Assembly (NCBI GenBank): GCA_034190875.2
Contig: CM067356.1
Coordinates: 28,481,103 to 28,545,102, forward strand
Direction of reading: 5' to 3'
Origin: Urechis unicinctus
Taxonomy: Eukaryota; Annelida; Polychaeta; Xenopneusta; Urechidae
DNA length: 64,000 bases
The position numbers and the translations under genes are program-made. The notes beneath the pieces are model-generated. The model saw only the letters and a list, made by a program, of their open reading frames with translations. It had not been told where the DNA came from and did not search any database. Below, piece after piece: positions 1 to 11,639 of the stretch. Positions within the stretch are counted from its first letter, which is position 1; each line of letters begins with the position of its first letter.

Positions 1-149
1 CTCGACAAGCTCAAAGAAGTAGGAAGGAACAAGTGTTTATTACAAGGACACTGGAATCTCGACACGCATCACAGAGTTTGATGAAAATAAAAAAAAACAA
101 GATGCTAGACGGGTCTATAGAATGCCTGCTATATATACCGACGAAGAAT

Positions 150-900
150 GCAACGCTGTCGATATCGTCTTCAGCGCCTTGTATACAAATGTTCGCTTAA
201 AGTCGCCCAAAACGATAGTACACGCTAAACCTATCTAGGCTCTTTTCAATGATCAGGTGTTTGTCATAGTCGGTTAGCAACTCAAGCGATACACCTATGC
301 TCTTCAGCAGCGCATCTCATGATAGTCCAGGACTGATATAGTAGTTGGCTTGGTCCAGACCGTACAGCTTCAGATTGCCTGCCACCCTGGAGAACGAACC
401 CGTTCGTTGGCGTGGTAAACCTGCTTCGTACGTGTTGAAATCTCCGTGATGAATGATTGGCCTACTTCACCTGTTTCAGGGTCATTGAAGTAAATTCGCC
501 TGTCACCCTGGTTACGACCTTTGATTCCCTAATCGGTATAATCGGCAACACCGAACTCTTGGCAGAGTTCATGTTACACTCTCTCTTCTAAAGTATTATC
601 AGTGGCTGACCTAGTAGCGTCATCCGGTAGTGCTACCCTCATTTCCTTCAGAAGTCCCCAAATGGAGTAGTACACGGTAAACCTATATCGTCCCTTACTG
701 CGTCCAACGCGGAAACACCACTGCCGGAGGTTTTTCACCATACATCAAAATTTACTGGTTCTGCTAAAATTGCATGTGGTTGGAACTATCCGCCAGCTAT
801 TAAACCTTATGGTGGCACCACGTAGGCTCAACCTTTTCAGCCTTTCTACTGTCCAGCTTAGAGCTAGTTTACTGCGTGCTCAACCATAATTTGGAAGTTG
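150..900 (-). mobile_element. Fossil Polinton-type (Maverick) DNA polymerase B remnant
   Basis: Read on the minus strand, roughly 180-450 gives stretches such as YYISPGLS and ELLTDYDKHLIIEK. These resemble the palm region of protein-primed family B DNA polymerases (organellar and viral type) carried by Polintons and related virus-like elements. The match is by recognition of these phrases, not by a search. The copy is broken, with several interruptions and more than one frame, and is clearly an old fossil. No capsid gene, integrase or terminal repeat is visible, so the element probably continues to the left of the window or is only a fragment. Confidence 0.5.
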
Positions 901-1936
901 TGGCCTGTAATGGGGTTGTTACCCTCGCAATTCCGGATGCGACTGCGAGTTTTAACGATTCAGTGTTGACTATGGCGGGTCTTGATGGCGGCTTCGGTTA
1001 GCGGTGGATTTATTCAGGTGCATGTACAGGTGACCGGCCTATCAACTTAAGCATCTTCAACACACTCTATGTTCACCTCGCTCAAGTCATCTTCAACACA
1101 CTCTATGTTCACCTCGCTCAAGTCAGTACCACACACAAAATGCTGAGAGGGTGCCTCTTTTGGTGTTATTATAAGCACAAACATCGATAATCTTGTCTCT
1201 AAGTGTTTTACTCGCAGAACTGCATGATTTGCAAGTTCAGTTACGCGATAATAAAGAAAGTCTTTAGGATAACCATGACCTCTCTGTTAGGATTGTTCTT
1301 GAATTTACATGATGTCATCTATCGACTTAGATAAAACCGGCGAGCATTCGATCCGACATCTCTGGACATGTAAATAGAAAGCCTATATTGATGCGCAACA
1401 AAACCAGCCCGCCGTCCCGGCCCTGAGGCCCTCATTACAATTTGGGCAGACGAAAAAAGGACATTGGGTAAGGTTTTGCGCATGGCGTTGTCAAGTAGAG
1501 TGAGTGCCGACCCCTTGCCCTTTTGGGTGTAACTATTGTTTAAGTGCCTATCGTCATTGTTTTCGCCAGGCTAGGGAAATATAACCCAAAAGTACCTGTT
1601 CTGCATATGTGTCAGCCTGTACGCAATTTCGTATCGCAATTCGACTTAAAAGACAGTTGTGAATAATCAATCGTCTCTGCGTGACGTTAGACCTGGCACT
1701 GTTTTGTTTGCGAGGCGCGACTTGTGTTACGATTCTCGCAAAATAGCTGCTAGGAGTTTCGCTATTACATCACAATGAAGAGACACGCGATGGCAAAGAT
1801 CGATTGCAGACAATCGTTGCAATTTTTTTTCCAATGGGTTCGAACTAGAAATGATCGATCCAGATGTGCTGATAAAGTGAATAAAAACGCTTGCGATGCC
1901 GATGCCAATGCTTCGCCTGGGAGTCTGACACACACG
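901..1936. other. Unassigned sequence before the first AT array
   Basis: No convincing open frame or splice-bounded exon was found. The stretch contains one short tandem repeat (listed separately). It has no counterpart in C2 or C3, so it lies outside the triplicated segment. It may be more decayed mobile-element sequence continuing from the polymerase fossil, but nothing in it is recognisable. Confidence 0.4.
1052..1123. repeat. Two-unit 36-bp direct tandem repeat
   Basis: A 36-bp unit starting CATCTTCAACACAC and ending CTCAAGT occurs twice in immediate succession with no visible mismatch. The identity suggests a recent slippage or local duplication. Confidence 0.85.
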
Positions 1937-1938
1937 AG

Positions 1939-1970
<32 letters not shown>

Positions 1971-2061
1971 GAGAGAGATATATAGATAGAGATATATATA
2001 TATAGATATATAGAGAGAGAGAGATAGAGAGAGAGAGATATAGATATATATAGAGAGATAT

Positions 2062-2153
<92 letters not shown>

Positions 2154-2245
2154 ATATATATATATCTATCTCTCATATATATATATCTATATATCTATAT
2201 ATATATATCTATATCTATCTCTATGTATATATATATCTCTGTCCC
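1937..2245. repeat. (AT)n/(AGAG) compound microsatellite
   Basis: A long (AT)n run with interspersed GATA and GAGA blocks. Open frames across it, made of repeated Ile-Tyr or Ser-Leu, are artefacts of the repeat. It lies at the distal end of copy C1. Confidence 0.95.
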
Positions 2246-2249
2246 TCTC

Positions 2250-2690
2250 TTTTCTTTCCAAAAATAGCTTTGAAAATGATGGTTATATATTTGACTTACC
2301 ACTCAACCTATTATTATACAGCATGGTTCCCTCTATTGTCTCTATATCTATAACCCTCGCCCTCTATTTATCACATTAACTTTCTGCATGTATCTTTTAT
2401 TGATATGTGATTCTATTCTGAACCTTACTAAGAAGAATCTTCTATCTGACAAAACTCAATGGATTGTCCCCAAGCCGTCTAATTTTCTTTCCAGAGAAAT
2501 AGAGCTTTGCCCCTGATGGTTATATATATTTGACTTCCCACTCAAGACCTTTATATTATAGCAGATGGTTCCCTCTATTGTCTTGTATATATGTATAACC
2601 CTCGCCCTGATACATTTATCACATTAACTTTCGTTGCATGTATATTTTATTGATATGTGATTCTATTCTGAACCTTACTAGATAGAGAGA
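2250..2690 (-). repeat. Tandemly duplicated C1 flank of the AT arrays
   Basis: The block at about 2,255-2,440 is repeated at about 2,495-2,690. Both are the reverse complement of the single-copy flank at about 23,870-24,060 in C2 and 49,430-49,640 in C3. This shows that C1 extends past the microsatellite and that its array region was duplicated again after separation. No coding potential was seen. Confidence 0.75.
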
Positions 2691-2812
2691 CGACTTTTGC
2701 ATATAGTGACAGCGTGCTTGATATATATTTGCTGGAGAGAGAGAGGAGAGAGAGAGGAAGAGAGAGCGGATCATTTGATATCTCGTCCAGTTCTGAAATG
2801 AGGATATACTAG

Positions 2813-3245
<433 letters not shown>

Positions 3246-3249
3246 CGAT

Positions 3250-3600
3250 TGCCTCTCTCTCCTAGGTCGCTTGAGCTCAATGCACGTTGTATTATTCTTA
3301 TAAACGAAGCCAGCCTTTTTCTTGCCAGCATACTGACTTTGCTGGGTGTCGATTTACCAATCGATATTCCTTTGCCAACTGGAGTTGTCGATTGCATCCT
3401 AGGTGTTGAATGTTCTAATAAGGGAAGTGCAACCCAATTGATCTCGAATAAATTATTCAGCAGCGTTGTTAAGCCCTGACGGCATTTTCTATTCACACCA
3501 GCCCTCACGGCATTATCTATACGAGCAGCAAACTCGCTCGATGTAGAAAGATGTATCAAAGGCGGAATATCAAACAAATGCGCTAATACCTGTTACACTT
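3250..3600. other. Conserved upstream block of the PAN-like gene, copy C1
   Basis: This roughly 350-bp block is kept in all three copies (22,373-22,670 and 47,955-48,255, both inverted) between the microsatellite and the gene. It stays open for 70-120 codons on both strands. The frame antisense to the gene is the better conserved one, with phrases such as GLTTLLNN and KGISIGKS. I do not recognise either product. It could be promoter and 5' untranslated DNA, a short divergent gene, or a relic of a mobile element. Confidence 0.4.
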
Positions 3601-3605
3601 GAAAA

Positions 3606-3612
3606 TATAAAG
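3606..3612 (+). promoter_or_regulatory. Possible TATA box of the C1 PAN-like gene
   Basis: TATAAAG lies 65 bp before the proposed start codon. The aligned position in C2 and C3 reads TATATA. Spacing is reasonable for a short 5' untranslated region. AT richness makes chance matches common. Confidence 0.35.
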
Positions 3613-3676
3613 CCGCTGCCAGCCCACAGTAATGGCATGTCATCAGTACGAAGCTAGAAAAGTGAATACGTGGATA

Positions 3677-4789
3677 ATGACGATATATATACTAGGTATG
3701 TAGCACACGAAAGCTGTAATCATTTAACCTCTTTGGTTCGAACGCTCATATCGTTCAATGTTTGGATGATTTCTAATATATATATAAGCTAATCTCTCTG
3801 TCGCTAGCATTGACTGTGGTTCTTGGAGCATCCGCCTGGGAGATACATCCACACACGATGCCGTCCAAAGAAGCTGCCCCCTTGGCGAAGTTAACCATGA
3901 CGGGGCTGGATGCGTGCACCAGAGAATGTGATACTTACAATGGCCACTGTCTGGCCGTACACGTAACGCGATCACGTGATTCTTGCATGAAATTGACGTG
4001 TCATCTGTTGACGCATATTCACCACAAGTGGACGAGTGAAGAAGGGATGTACTGGGCTGTCAAAAGTAGGTCTTACTCTACGTTGAGGTACACAGTAAAC
4101 ATGTTCTGATACAAATGTGGAGTAGTAAACATGTTCGGATACGTCGTTGATCAGCAATGACCCACAGCATGCGTCGCGGTATGATGCAATTGATTACATT
4201 TTCAATCAATCTTTTTGCAGGGAACGTTACCATGATGTTTGCACCATCAAAGAAACTGAATAAGCTAGGATCGGATTGGCTGAACATTTTCATCGGTAGG
4301 CCAATGCCGAAATGCTCTATTGCAAGTATCGGCGGTTACTCAAATACCTCTGGTGCTGTCACTTTGAGCATCTGGCGGCGATCTGAAGCTAAAAGCACGG
4401 TAGTAAACCAGGTGGATGAAGCGTCTCTGTACGTTAGGGCGGGAGTATTCCAACAGGTGGGAAATGCATCATAAATGGTTGTTATTATAGAACAGTATAT
4501 TTACTTGCAGGACATATGCTAATCAATACCATGTATTGTGCAGCCACTTGCTGAGCCTCTGGTGTTGGATGATGGAGACCTGATCGGTGTGAGAGGTGCT
4601 AAATTGCTTCTTTACTACGAGAGTACCTATGGGGCAGTGTCGTACAACCACCGACGATACTTCTTTGGTAAAGCCTGCTTGAAGGCACCACGGGAACATA
4701 CGGAAGGTGCCGCTATATCTATAGATGCTAGCTGTGGCGTGGTCAATCGATCTGTATCGGTCTCTGTTGACATAGAATTGCTGGTTTAA
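3677..4789 (+). CDS. Secreted PAN/Apple-like protein, paralogue 1 (four exons)
   Basis: Four exons: 3677-3695, 3808-4065, 4221-4456 and 4544-4789. Introns are 112, 155 and 87 bp, all GT-AG (donors GTATGT, GTAGGT, GTGGGA). Phases fit exactly and yield 252 residues. Residues 1-16 (MTIYILALTVVLGASA) form a signal peptide with an AxA cleavage site, so the protein should be secreted. Residues 43-71 carry C-x3-C-x6-C-x11-C-x4-C, typical of PAN/Apple adhesion modules. Residues 94-252 look like a beta-rich domain with Cys124, Cys216 and Cys235, giving eight cysteines in the mature chain. N-glycosylation sites are at Asn94, Asn134 and Asn239. I do not recognise the C-terminal domain. The start was chosen because exon 1 completes the signal peptide and is conserved in the other copies. 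Ligand binding or adhesion is inferred from the PAN-like part only. Confidence 0.8.
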
Positions 4790-4822
4790 TATATTCGGAG
4801 GCTGATACATTCCATACACATA

Positions 4823-4828
4823 ATTAAA
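4823..4828 (+). terminator. Possible polyadenylation signal (ATTAAA)
   Basis: ATTAAA lies 34 bp after the stop codon of the C1 PAN-like gene. It is the commonest variant hexamer, but the DNA is AT-rich, so this is only suggestive. Confidence 0.35.
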
Positions 4829-5045
4829 TGATCAGATGCATAATTGCTAAAGTTTTGTAATTTCCTCTGTCTTCTGTCGGCTTCGTTACAATAGAAAAGC
4901 GCTGGTGTTACTTGTGCCGCGCAATTCTACCCATATGTATCAAATATTGGATTGTGTACGTAATGAAGCTGTCGTCTTTGAAATGCTGTACGCAATATGT
5001 ATAATCAAAGAAAAATATGATACCACTGTGCACAATGTGCATGAT

Positions 5046-6240
5046 CCATTCTAGAGATAAGCTGGTGTTAATAGAACGCGAGGGCTTAAGGTAACATGTA
5101 GTTTATTACATCCCTGAACCAGGATCAGTAGGTGTACCGCAGTATCTCAGGTACAAGCGACTCAATAATTTTCCCTGACAACAAGCTTATCATCGTGCTA
5201 TAGGTATTCAAAAGGCAGCCACCTTTACAATTGATCGTTGATAATAATTAGCCGTGAATTGCATGCTGTGGGTTAAATGCAATGGTAAATCGGATACCAG
5301 TTTGACTAAGGCAAATGCCGAGATGCCTAATTATGGTGCAAATATCTGGTTGGTGGTTGATAGTTAAGTTGCTACGAGACAGCCATAAAGGGTTACGTGT
5401 GATTTGGTGGACTAGGAAGGTTCATCTTTGTCTAGCAATATGTCCATCATAGCATAGCGCAGTCAGTTTTAAGTCTAAAGATACCAGCTGCGTTAAGCAT
5501 AGTAGTTATGAGATACGCAACATCAGATAAAACCAGAAGCGGAAATATTATTTATAAACCGTTGGCCTATTGTACATAAGTGTAGTGCTGTATTGTTTGT
5601 ACCTGCTCCTAGTACCTATCTGCAGCTTCAATTTAACAAATCAATTGGCACTTCACATCGGCATCACCTTCTTAATCAAAATGCAAATTAAATCATTTAC
5701 TCAACATACCTTTAATCTACGGCCACGATATTGGTACATACATCAGCATAAGTAAGCACATTCGCTAGCATCGCTTGCACCGCATGTCATTTATAACTCG
5801 TGTCGGCGGCAGAAGCTTGTGTTATTGGGATTCTACCTGAAAACTGAAATACTAACTATTAAAGCGGCAAGGAAGAGGAAGGCAAGAGCGTAGGAAAACC
5901 TGACGAGGCAAATGAGCATACTAAACTAAGTTCCGATGGCGGTTTTATTGTTGCCAACTAAATGAAAATAGCGAGAAAAGTATTCAAAACCATAGGTAAA
6001 ACGGCCGCAGGCAAATCAATTAAATTGACTTACCGCAATACGCTACCAGTGCATTTCAAAATTATCAATATGTAGATATAGTGCGACAGCGCGGATTGCA
6101 AGATTTTCATAATATGTAACTGCAAGTGAAATAGCAGGATGACTTCAAGGTACAGCAAGGTTAAGTGTATTTGAGTCCGGCGTTTGATTCATTTTAGTAG
6201 CTGTGGATCGACAGAATGTATCAATAATGACACGGCATTA
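5046..6240. other. C1 intergenic sequence shared with C3 (and partly C2)
   Basis: This is the reverse complement of about 42,790-43,811 in C3 and 18,190-18,930 in C2. At 5,045/5,046, C1 joins directly sequences that are 2.65 kb apart in C3 (43,811 and 46,456). A short frame starting MKI at about 5,962 is longer in C2 and C3 (to 86 residues, basic, with a phrase DIVRQRRLEDFHN) but is cut short here. No splice-bounded gene is convincing. Confidence 0.5.
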
Positions 6241-6257
6241 AGAAATTTTACTTGCAG

Positions 6258-6673
6258 TCACATCTGCCGCCGGATCGTGTTTGTAAGATCAACATAACAT
6301 TTTGTCGTGAAAAAGGTGGTACCAGTTGTCACGATATTGTGTATGAAATTCACTACACTGAGTATGAGGGTTATAGTGCAAGTAACGACTCCCTAATCGA
6401 TGTTTTATTAGGTGTATATCAGCCCGTGAAAGACGTTTCCGACAATGTTTTCGTCCATTGATGTCATTTTGTAGGCGTTTTTTAAACATCTACCTCGATT
6501 TTTCGGAGCGTTTTAACACATGAGCAAAAAACGGCGGCCATTGGCACCTGGGTTTGTGACGTCATATGTCACCGTCCAGCCGGATAACCTGGTTGTTTCC
6601 TCGTTTGTTTACATGGGAGCTGTGGTAGGTGTGAGTATTATCGTATTTTGTACCGTCATCATGTTCATCATAT
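6258..6673 (+). pseudogene. Type I membrane protein tail, truncated C1 copy
   Basis: Exon 6258-6411 follows a good acceptor (TTTTACTTGCAG) and ends at AG|GTGTAT. It encodes 51 residues with C-x6-C-x7-C (RVCKINITFC...GGTSC) and an N-I-T glycosylation site. The next exon, at 6509 by comparison with the C3 copy at 42,214-42,446, runs into a stop two codons in, so the membrane anchor (MGAVVGVSIIVF) would be lost. The product would be a truncated soluble form or nothing. Its intact relative is the C3 gene piece. Confidence 0.5.
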
Positions 6674-7318
6674 AACCGCAACGAACCAGGCTTGGAGTAC
6701 TTGTTCGCCTAAAATGTGTAAAATTGTGATAAACTTCCATTATGTTGTGTGAAAACGTCAACCAAAGCGTTAATACAGGCAGTGCTCGAACACAGTGATG
6801 CACCACGATTTCAGGCCCGTTTAATGGTTATCAATGATTGATTCACCATACGCCTGTCCTTTAAGGGAGAATATATTTTCTTGTGCTGTTATTTGATTTA
6901 ATGGTAAAACGTTATCGCAAATGAAAACTGCTACTACACTCAACTGGGATTTCGGTCGATATCTTATTTTTGCAAAAAATGTGATATAATTTCAATAAAT
7001 GGTATTCTCCTTGTTGGTAGATAAGTAGATATTAATTTTATTTTAAATATTGGCACTGGTTTTGGGAGCCGAGACCTTTCATCGATTATCTGTTACAATT
7101 AAATATACCTCTCCAGTGAGTTGTACAGAGGGACTCAAAATTATTACAGCCTATAGATGAAACAACACACTGGCATAAAATGATAGCAACAATCAATTCC
7201 AAAATCATGACATACCTGCAGGACATATGCACCTTGGTCCTGTATCCTGTATATCGTACAAAAGATGATGTATCACTCAAATAATGGTATGTTAACAGTC
7301 ACTCAATATTTTATGCAG

Positions 7319-7516
7319 GATATTTTATCCATCCTGTGTCATTGCACAGCAATCATCATGATTGAATATCGTGGGCACATTATGCAAGTAATGCTTATTC
7401 AATTCTGCTCACAACTACCAAAAGTGTCTGGTTCTTATTCACTTGTCTGTGATAATGGAAATGGCAAAATATATATACCAGCAAACCGCAAAGAGGAACC
7501 GTATATCAGTTTTTAG
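7319..7516 (+). CDS. Candidate exon, unknown product
   Basis: After the acceptor ATTTTATGCAG the frame stays open to a stop at 7516. It encodes a mixed, cysteine-containing peptide (SILCHCTAIIMIEYRG, then FCSQLPKVSGSYSLVC). An internal CAA|GTAATG could instead be a donor. The sequence lies beyond the part of C1 retained in C2 and C3, so there is no comparative support. No family is recognised. Confidence 0.25.
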   Translation, partial: DILSILCHCTAIIMIEYRGHIMQVMLIQFCSQLPKVSGSYSLVCDNGNGKIYIPANRKEEPYISF

Positions 7517-7519
7517 AGT

Positions 7520-8895
7520 TTCACCAAAGCTAAGCTTACCTAAGACCCATTTATCATTCAAATTAAGAATTTAAGCCATAAACATACTGGATGATTTGAA
7601 CATAAAAATGGTTAATATTGTTGGTCAACATCACTGTCAACGTCTGAGGTCATATCGTGACGGTAACCTCACCAATGATGTTTAAGATGTTGGGTCGGCA
7701 ACTATAGTCTATCAGCGTGGGTGTTTGAGTAGTTACCCAGATATGGCAAGTTCAGATCCCATTGTGTGCTATGCACGGTGGTGCCATTTGGCGATAGCGT
7801 CTTAAACGCCAATGTCTGTTCGTCATCATACATCACCAGATTTAAATAACCTATGATGTTGAAAGTGAATTTTAACCACAATATTTACCATTTACTTCGT
7901 AAGTATGATGATAAGGAATAGTTAAGTCCTTGTGCACATGTTAACTGACAGATAAAATGAAACCACCAACAACTCCATCACTACCATTCCCCTACCCCAT
8001 CACCACCACCACCATCATTCATCATCACCTATAGAGACCATACTACATGACTCATCTAAAGCAGAAACATATCCATATGCTTCCTCTCAGCCTTCTCCAT
8101 GTCAGGGTAGTGCTTCTGGTTCATGGGCCCGGAGTTCTGCAATAGAATTCTTGAGCAGGGTAGAACTATCTGAAAATTGTTCAAGAAGGCTCTTTATCAT
8201 TCCCTCTACATATCCTGCATAAACATACACATAATTCCTTGGGGAAAACATGCTCACTATGTTCTGCTAGATGCGAATTATTGCAGTACTGGGCGTAACA
8301 TATTTGCACTATGACGATACAGACTGGAAGATATAAGGGTAAAGTTAAATGAAGCGAATTTGACAGTAAGCCAGGGCTGAGCACTGGATATCGCCCGATG
8401 ATTGTCTAGGACAAAAGCAAACTACTGTCAGGCAGGCATACATCTCCATATGACAGCCGGACGCGACAAATCTACATGTTATCAGAGGAACAGTCTTATA
8501 AAACTTATAAGATCGCCCAACACCGATCACTTCCGGCCATGTCAATTTTGTCAATGGGCAAGTGCAAATTATTACCAATTTTCCAAGCGGACAAGCGTTA
8601 GCTAGAGTTCCAGTGCTGATGACAACCGATATGTAAATGACTTGACTTAATTGTCGGCGAGGGAGGATTATAGCTTACAACCCCTTTCCATATGCTCCAC
8701 CACAGATGAAACGTCTCCAAAGGCAGCAATCAACCGTAGCTCCAGTCGAACGGTAATACTCGGACGTCTTGTGCTAAGTTGTAGTAGCTCTTTTGAAACA
8801 AGTGGAGCTTGTGCTCCTTCTTGGGAGTACCCGATCGACTGTTGGGCTAAGTTGTAGGGCTACATTCCACCGCTGCGACAATTTTTTCATTTTGT
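7520..8895. other. C1-only stretch, no gene seen
   Basis: Sequence from about 6,690 to 8,915 is absent from C2, where the two ends are joined at about 17,930, and absent from C3 beyond 7,132. Only short incidental open frames of 60-80 codons were found. A small CCA/CACCAC-rich patch lies near 7,970-8,030. Confidence 0.4.
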
Positions 8896-9260
8896 CTTCA
8901 AATCAGCACAGAAATATAACTTATTAATTCTATCTTGACTTTCACAGGGGAAATGTAAGGGTGAGCATACTTACAGATTCTCGAGAAACCATGGATCAAA
9001 AAACGCTGCAGAGTGTCTGTAAATAGCGATAAATTAGTACGACAGCTAGTTCGCAAATAGAAACGGCGTCCGTGGCAACATCTTCTGGTAACATATGACG
9101 TCACAGCGCCTTCGTTCATCTTCGGCATGTGGTCGGGAAGTTCCGGAATGTGTTGCTTATTTTTGTTTATTTCTTGTTTACTACGTGTCGTATCGAAAAA
9201 AGAACTTGCCCTTTAATACAATCAACGAACAATGCAGTCGCCCATCAAAACAAGATGGAT
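8896..9260. repeat. Inverted repeat arm (pairs with 17,505-17,935)
   Basis: This is the reverse complement of 17,505-17,935. Both carry an open frame starting at a conserved MNEGAVTSYVT (minus strand here, plus strand in C2). It has three cysteines and spans about 76 codons, but no splice or function evidence. The shared TGACGTCATATGTCAC stretch also occurs in the membrane-anchor exon elsewhere, hinting at an old exon relationship. Confidence 0.6.
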
Positions 9261-9929
9261 GAATAGCATAGCCGCATAGTCGAAGTCAACGCATGGACGT
9301 TGATGCCAGGTGTATCAGATTTAGAGCTTTATCTACCGAAAGAAGAGTAATTAAGCGCCCTCTGCTATGACCAAGAAATACATACGATATGCAAGTGCTC
9401 ATTATACTCTCTCCTTTAACTAGTAACGAGGCACCAGGAAGCGCCTAAACACTTGCGTAGTCGGCTAAGGCTGTCTAACACCCGATAAAGTATGCAGCGA
9501 TAGGGCATCAAATTCAAGTACTTTGTGTTTAATGTTTTAGATTGATTAGGTCGTACATTTTACTGAAATTCAATGATTACGATTAAGGATGATGAATGGC
9601 TTTGGAATCTAATAAATCGGTTTTTCATATTCCTAGCCGGCGAAAAACATTTATTCAGCTTATCACCATCTTTATCTGATATCAAAAGTTAGGTTTTCAC
9701 ATGAGATTTCATCTGAGTCATACAGGATATGCTTTAAGCGGATTCAGTAAAACGGCATCCCCATCCCCCAGCTCATTTACGGTAAATCTATCACTAGGAA
9801 GACAAATTACCCGCTTGCAGAGGTTCATGGGATATAAATGCTTCTTACTCAGTAGCCGTTTTGTAATAACCAATGGACTATCCAAACGGTTAGAGTGCTG
9901 ATACTTAAAAGACAGACAATATTCCTTAG
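9261..9929. other. No gene recognised
   Basis: C1-specific sequence. It holds only a 66-codon open frame at 9,701-9,901 with no splice or homology support. Confidence 0.35.
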
Positions 9930-10037
9930 TTGATAATGATTAAACACCGTCTGGAGGCGATTCAAACAACCGACGACATAGGAGCAATGCAGACAACTGA
10001 TCAGCCGGGGGCAGAGCAAACAACTGACCATTTGAAG
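9930..10037 (+). CDS. Candidate exon encoding a QTTD repeat stalk
   Basis: The exon lies between acceptor TATTCCTTAG and donor AAG|GTAAAA, exactly 36 codons, phase 0 to 0. It encodes three imperfect repeats built on QTTD (IQTTDDIGAM, QTTDQPGAE, QTTDHLK). Such Thr-rich repeats are common in extracellular stalks, but that role is only inferred. No neighbouring exon could be joined to it. Confidence 0.35.
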
Positions 10038-10039
10038 GT

Positions 10040-11635
10040 AAAAGCGACCATCGAACATTGAGAACATCATCTGACCAAATTAAAGCAATTATATTAATGA
10101 CTTGAGCTGAGACAAATTTGGCATCATTTGTCTGTTGCATTTTCATAATCGATGCCGCTCGCAACGCTGGAAATGCTCACTTGCCTGGTACTTAGCCTGA
10201 TTGATATCTTTTGTAGTGCAAGTATGATACAGTTCAGATATAGATGTTGTTAATTGCCATTTATTATATGTTGTAGTACTTTTGATGCATCTTCCTAGCC
10301 ACATCACAGGTCAACGTGCCAGAAGAACAGGTGTAAAGCAATATAAGATGCCGCCATCTTCATAATCTAGATCTGATGTTCGCGGGTCTTATTTCGAACA
10401 ATACTAACAGAGCTAGTGGTCATATTAGAATGGTTGGCCTACAAATCCCATAAGCAATGTGCATAATGTCCGATTAGACCGTGACCTTTGTATATGCGGT
10501 ATAGCCGAACCAGCAACCCAAGAATATCGAAAATAATGACGGTTTATGGCACCTTGTGTTTTCGACGATTATGTTTGTCAGATCGATGCTTGGGTAGACC
10601 TCAGAGTTAAGTATGAAAAATCAATGTTTGTGACCCAAAGGCTTTGATTATATTTGCAAGCGTCTGACGGGTGATGAATCAGAACTACATGACATTGTAG
10701 GTATTAATACGTCATGAAAATGTTGATGCGTCAACGAGGAGATTGATAAACTTGGAATCAGATTGATATAATCATAGGACAAACTACTAAGCATTTCGCA
10801 CCTAAATCCAATATACATTGTAAAATTCATCTATTTATTCCAACCTGAAGTAAATTGGCTTCCCCGTGAGGTATTCCATATTTGGTATACAACTGAATCT
10901 AGATTGCGATCAGCAAAAACACATATCCATGTCACCCAGGCTGTCGTGCGGTGTAATAATACGACCCCCTGCTCCGTAAAGTATGTGCTGTCCATCGGTA
11001 ATGATGATATTTGATTACCCATTCAGCTGCAGAAAGTGATCGCAACGTTTTACATGATAGCTTCCCATCCCCTACCCAGTAAATGCATATTTTTCATGTG
11101 GATCATCCATAAAAGTACCATGAGTTGCCACTGCACTGAATCAAGCGGATTTAAGGGGAAGGCAAGCATGCAATTGACGCACGTGATATATAGATAAATG
11201 AAACATGCAGTCGGTTGCTGTAATCAACTTAATTTGTCAGAAAGAGCGTACCCAATGCATTCTGCAGTTCTTTGGAAAATAACCGTCCGATTATAACAAA
11301 GGCGGTATTTGTTGGACTCCAGCATAAATGCACTCGAGATAAAATAATAATGGGTCCATATTCATAGACATATGAGACTGGCAATGTGGTTCATAGGGAT
11401 TGAAGGATTATATTCCTGAGGCATCATCATAAACGCCAAATATGAATGCAATATCGACCCCCAGTAACCATAAGCATACGAGCCAGTGTCCTACGCCGTA
11501 CATGAATTTATTACGAGTAACAAGGTTATTGCATAGGTATAATCAGTAGGCGAAATAACAGGCATGCTCCAGCGTGAACGTGAAAGATGACAGCATCATT
11601 CTGCAACGATTGCAACATAACATTACATATAATGC
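10040..11635. other. No gene recognised
   Basis: Several open frames of 60-75 codons occur on the minus strand. The most protein-like is 10,831-11,022 (phrases HRTTAWVTWICVF and SVVYQIWNTSRG), but it has an in-frame stop directly before its ATG and no fitting acceptor. I leave it uncalled. The stretch has no counterpart in C2 or C3. Confidence 0.35.
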
Positions 11636-11639
11636 ATTT

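Noticed and set aside
6550-6580. TGACGTCA near 6,558 (also 9,096, 17,739 and 42,388) as CREB-type regulatory sites
   Set aside because: The repeated occurrences are within duplicated exon-like sequence coding for VTSYVT, so their conservation is explained by duplication and not by regulation.
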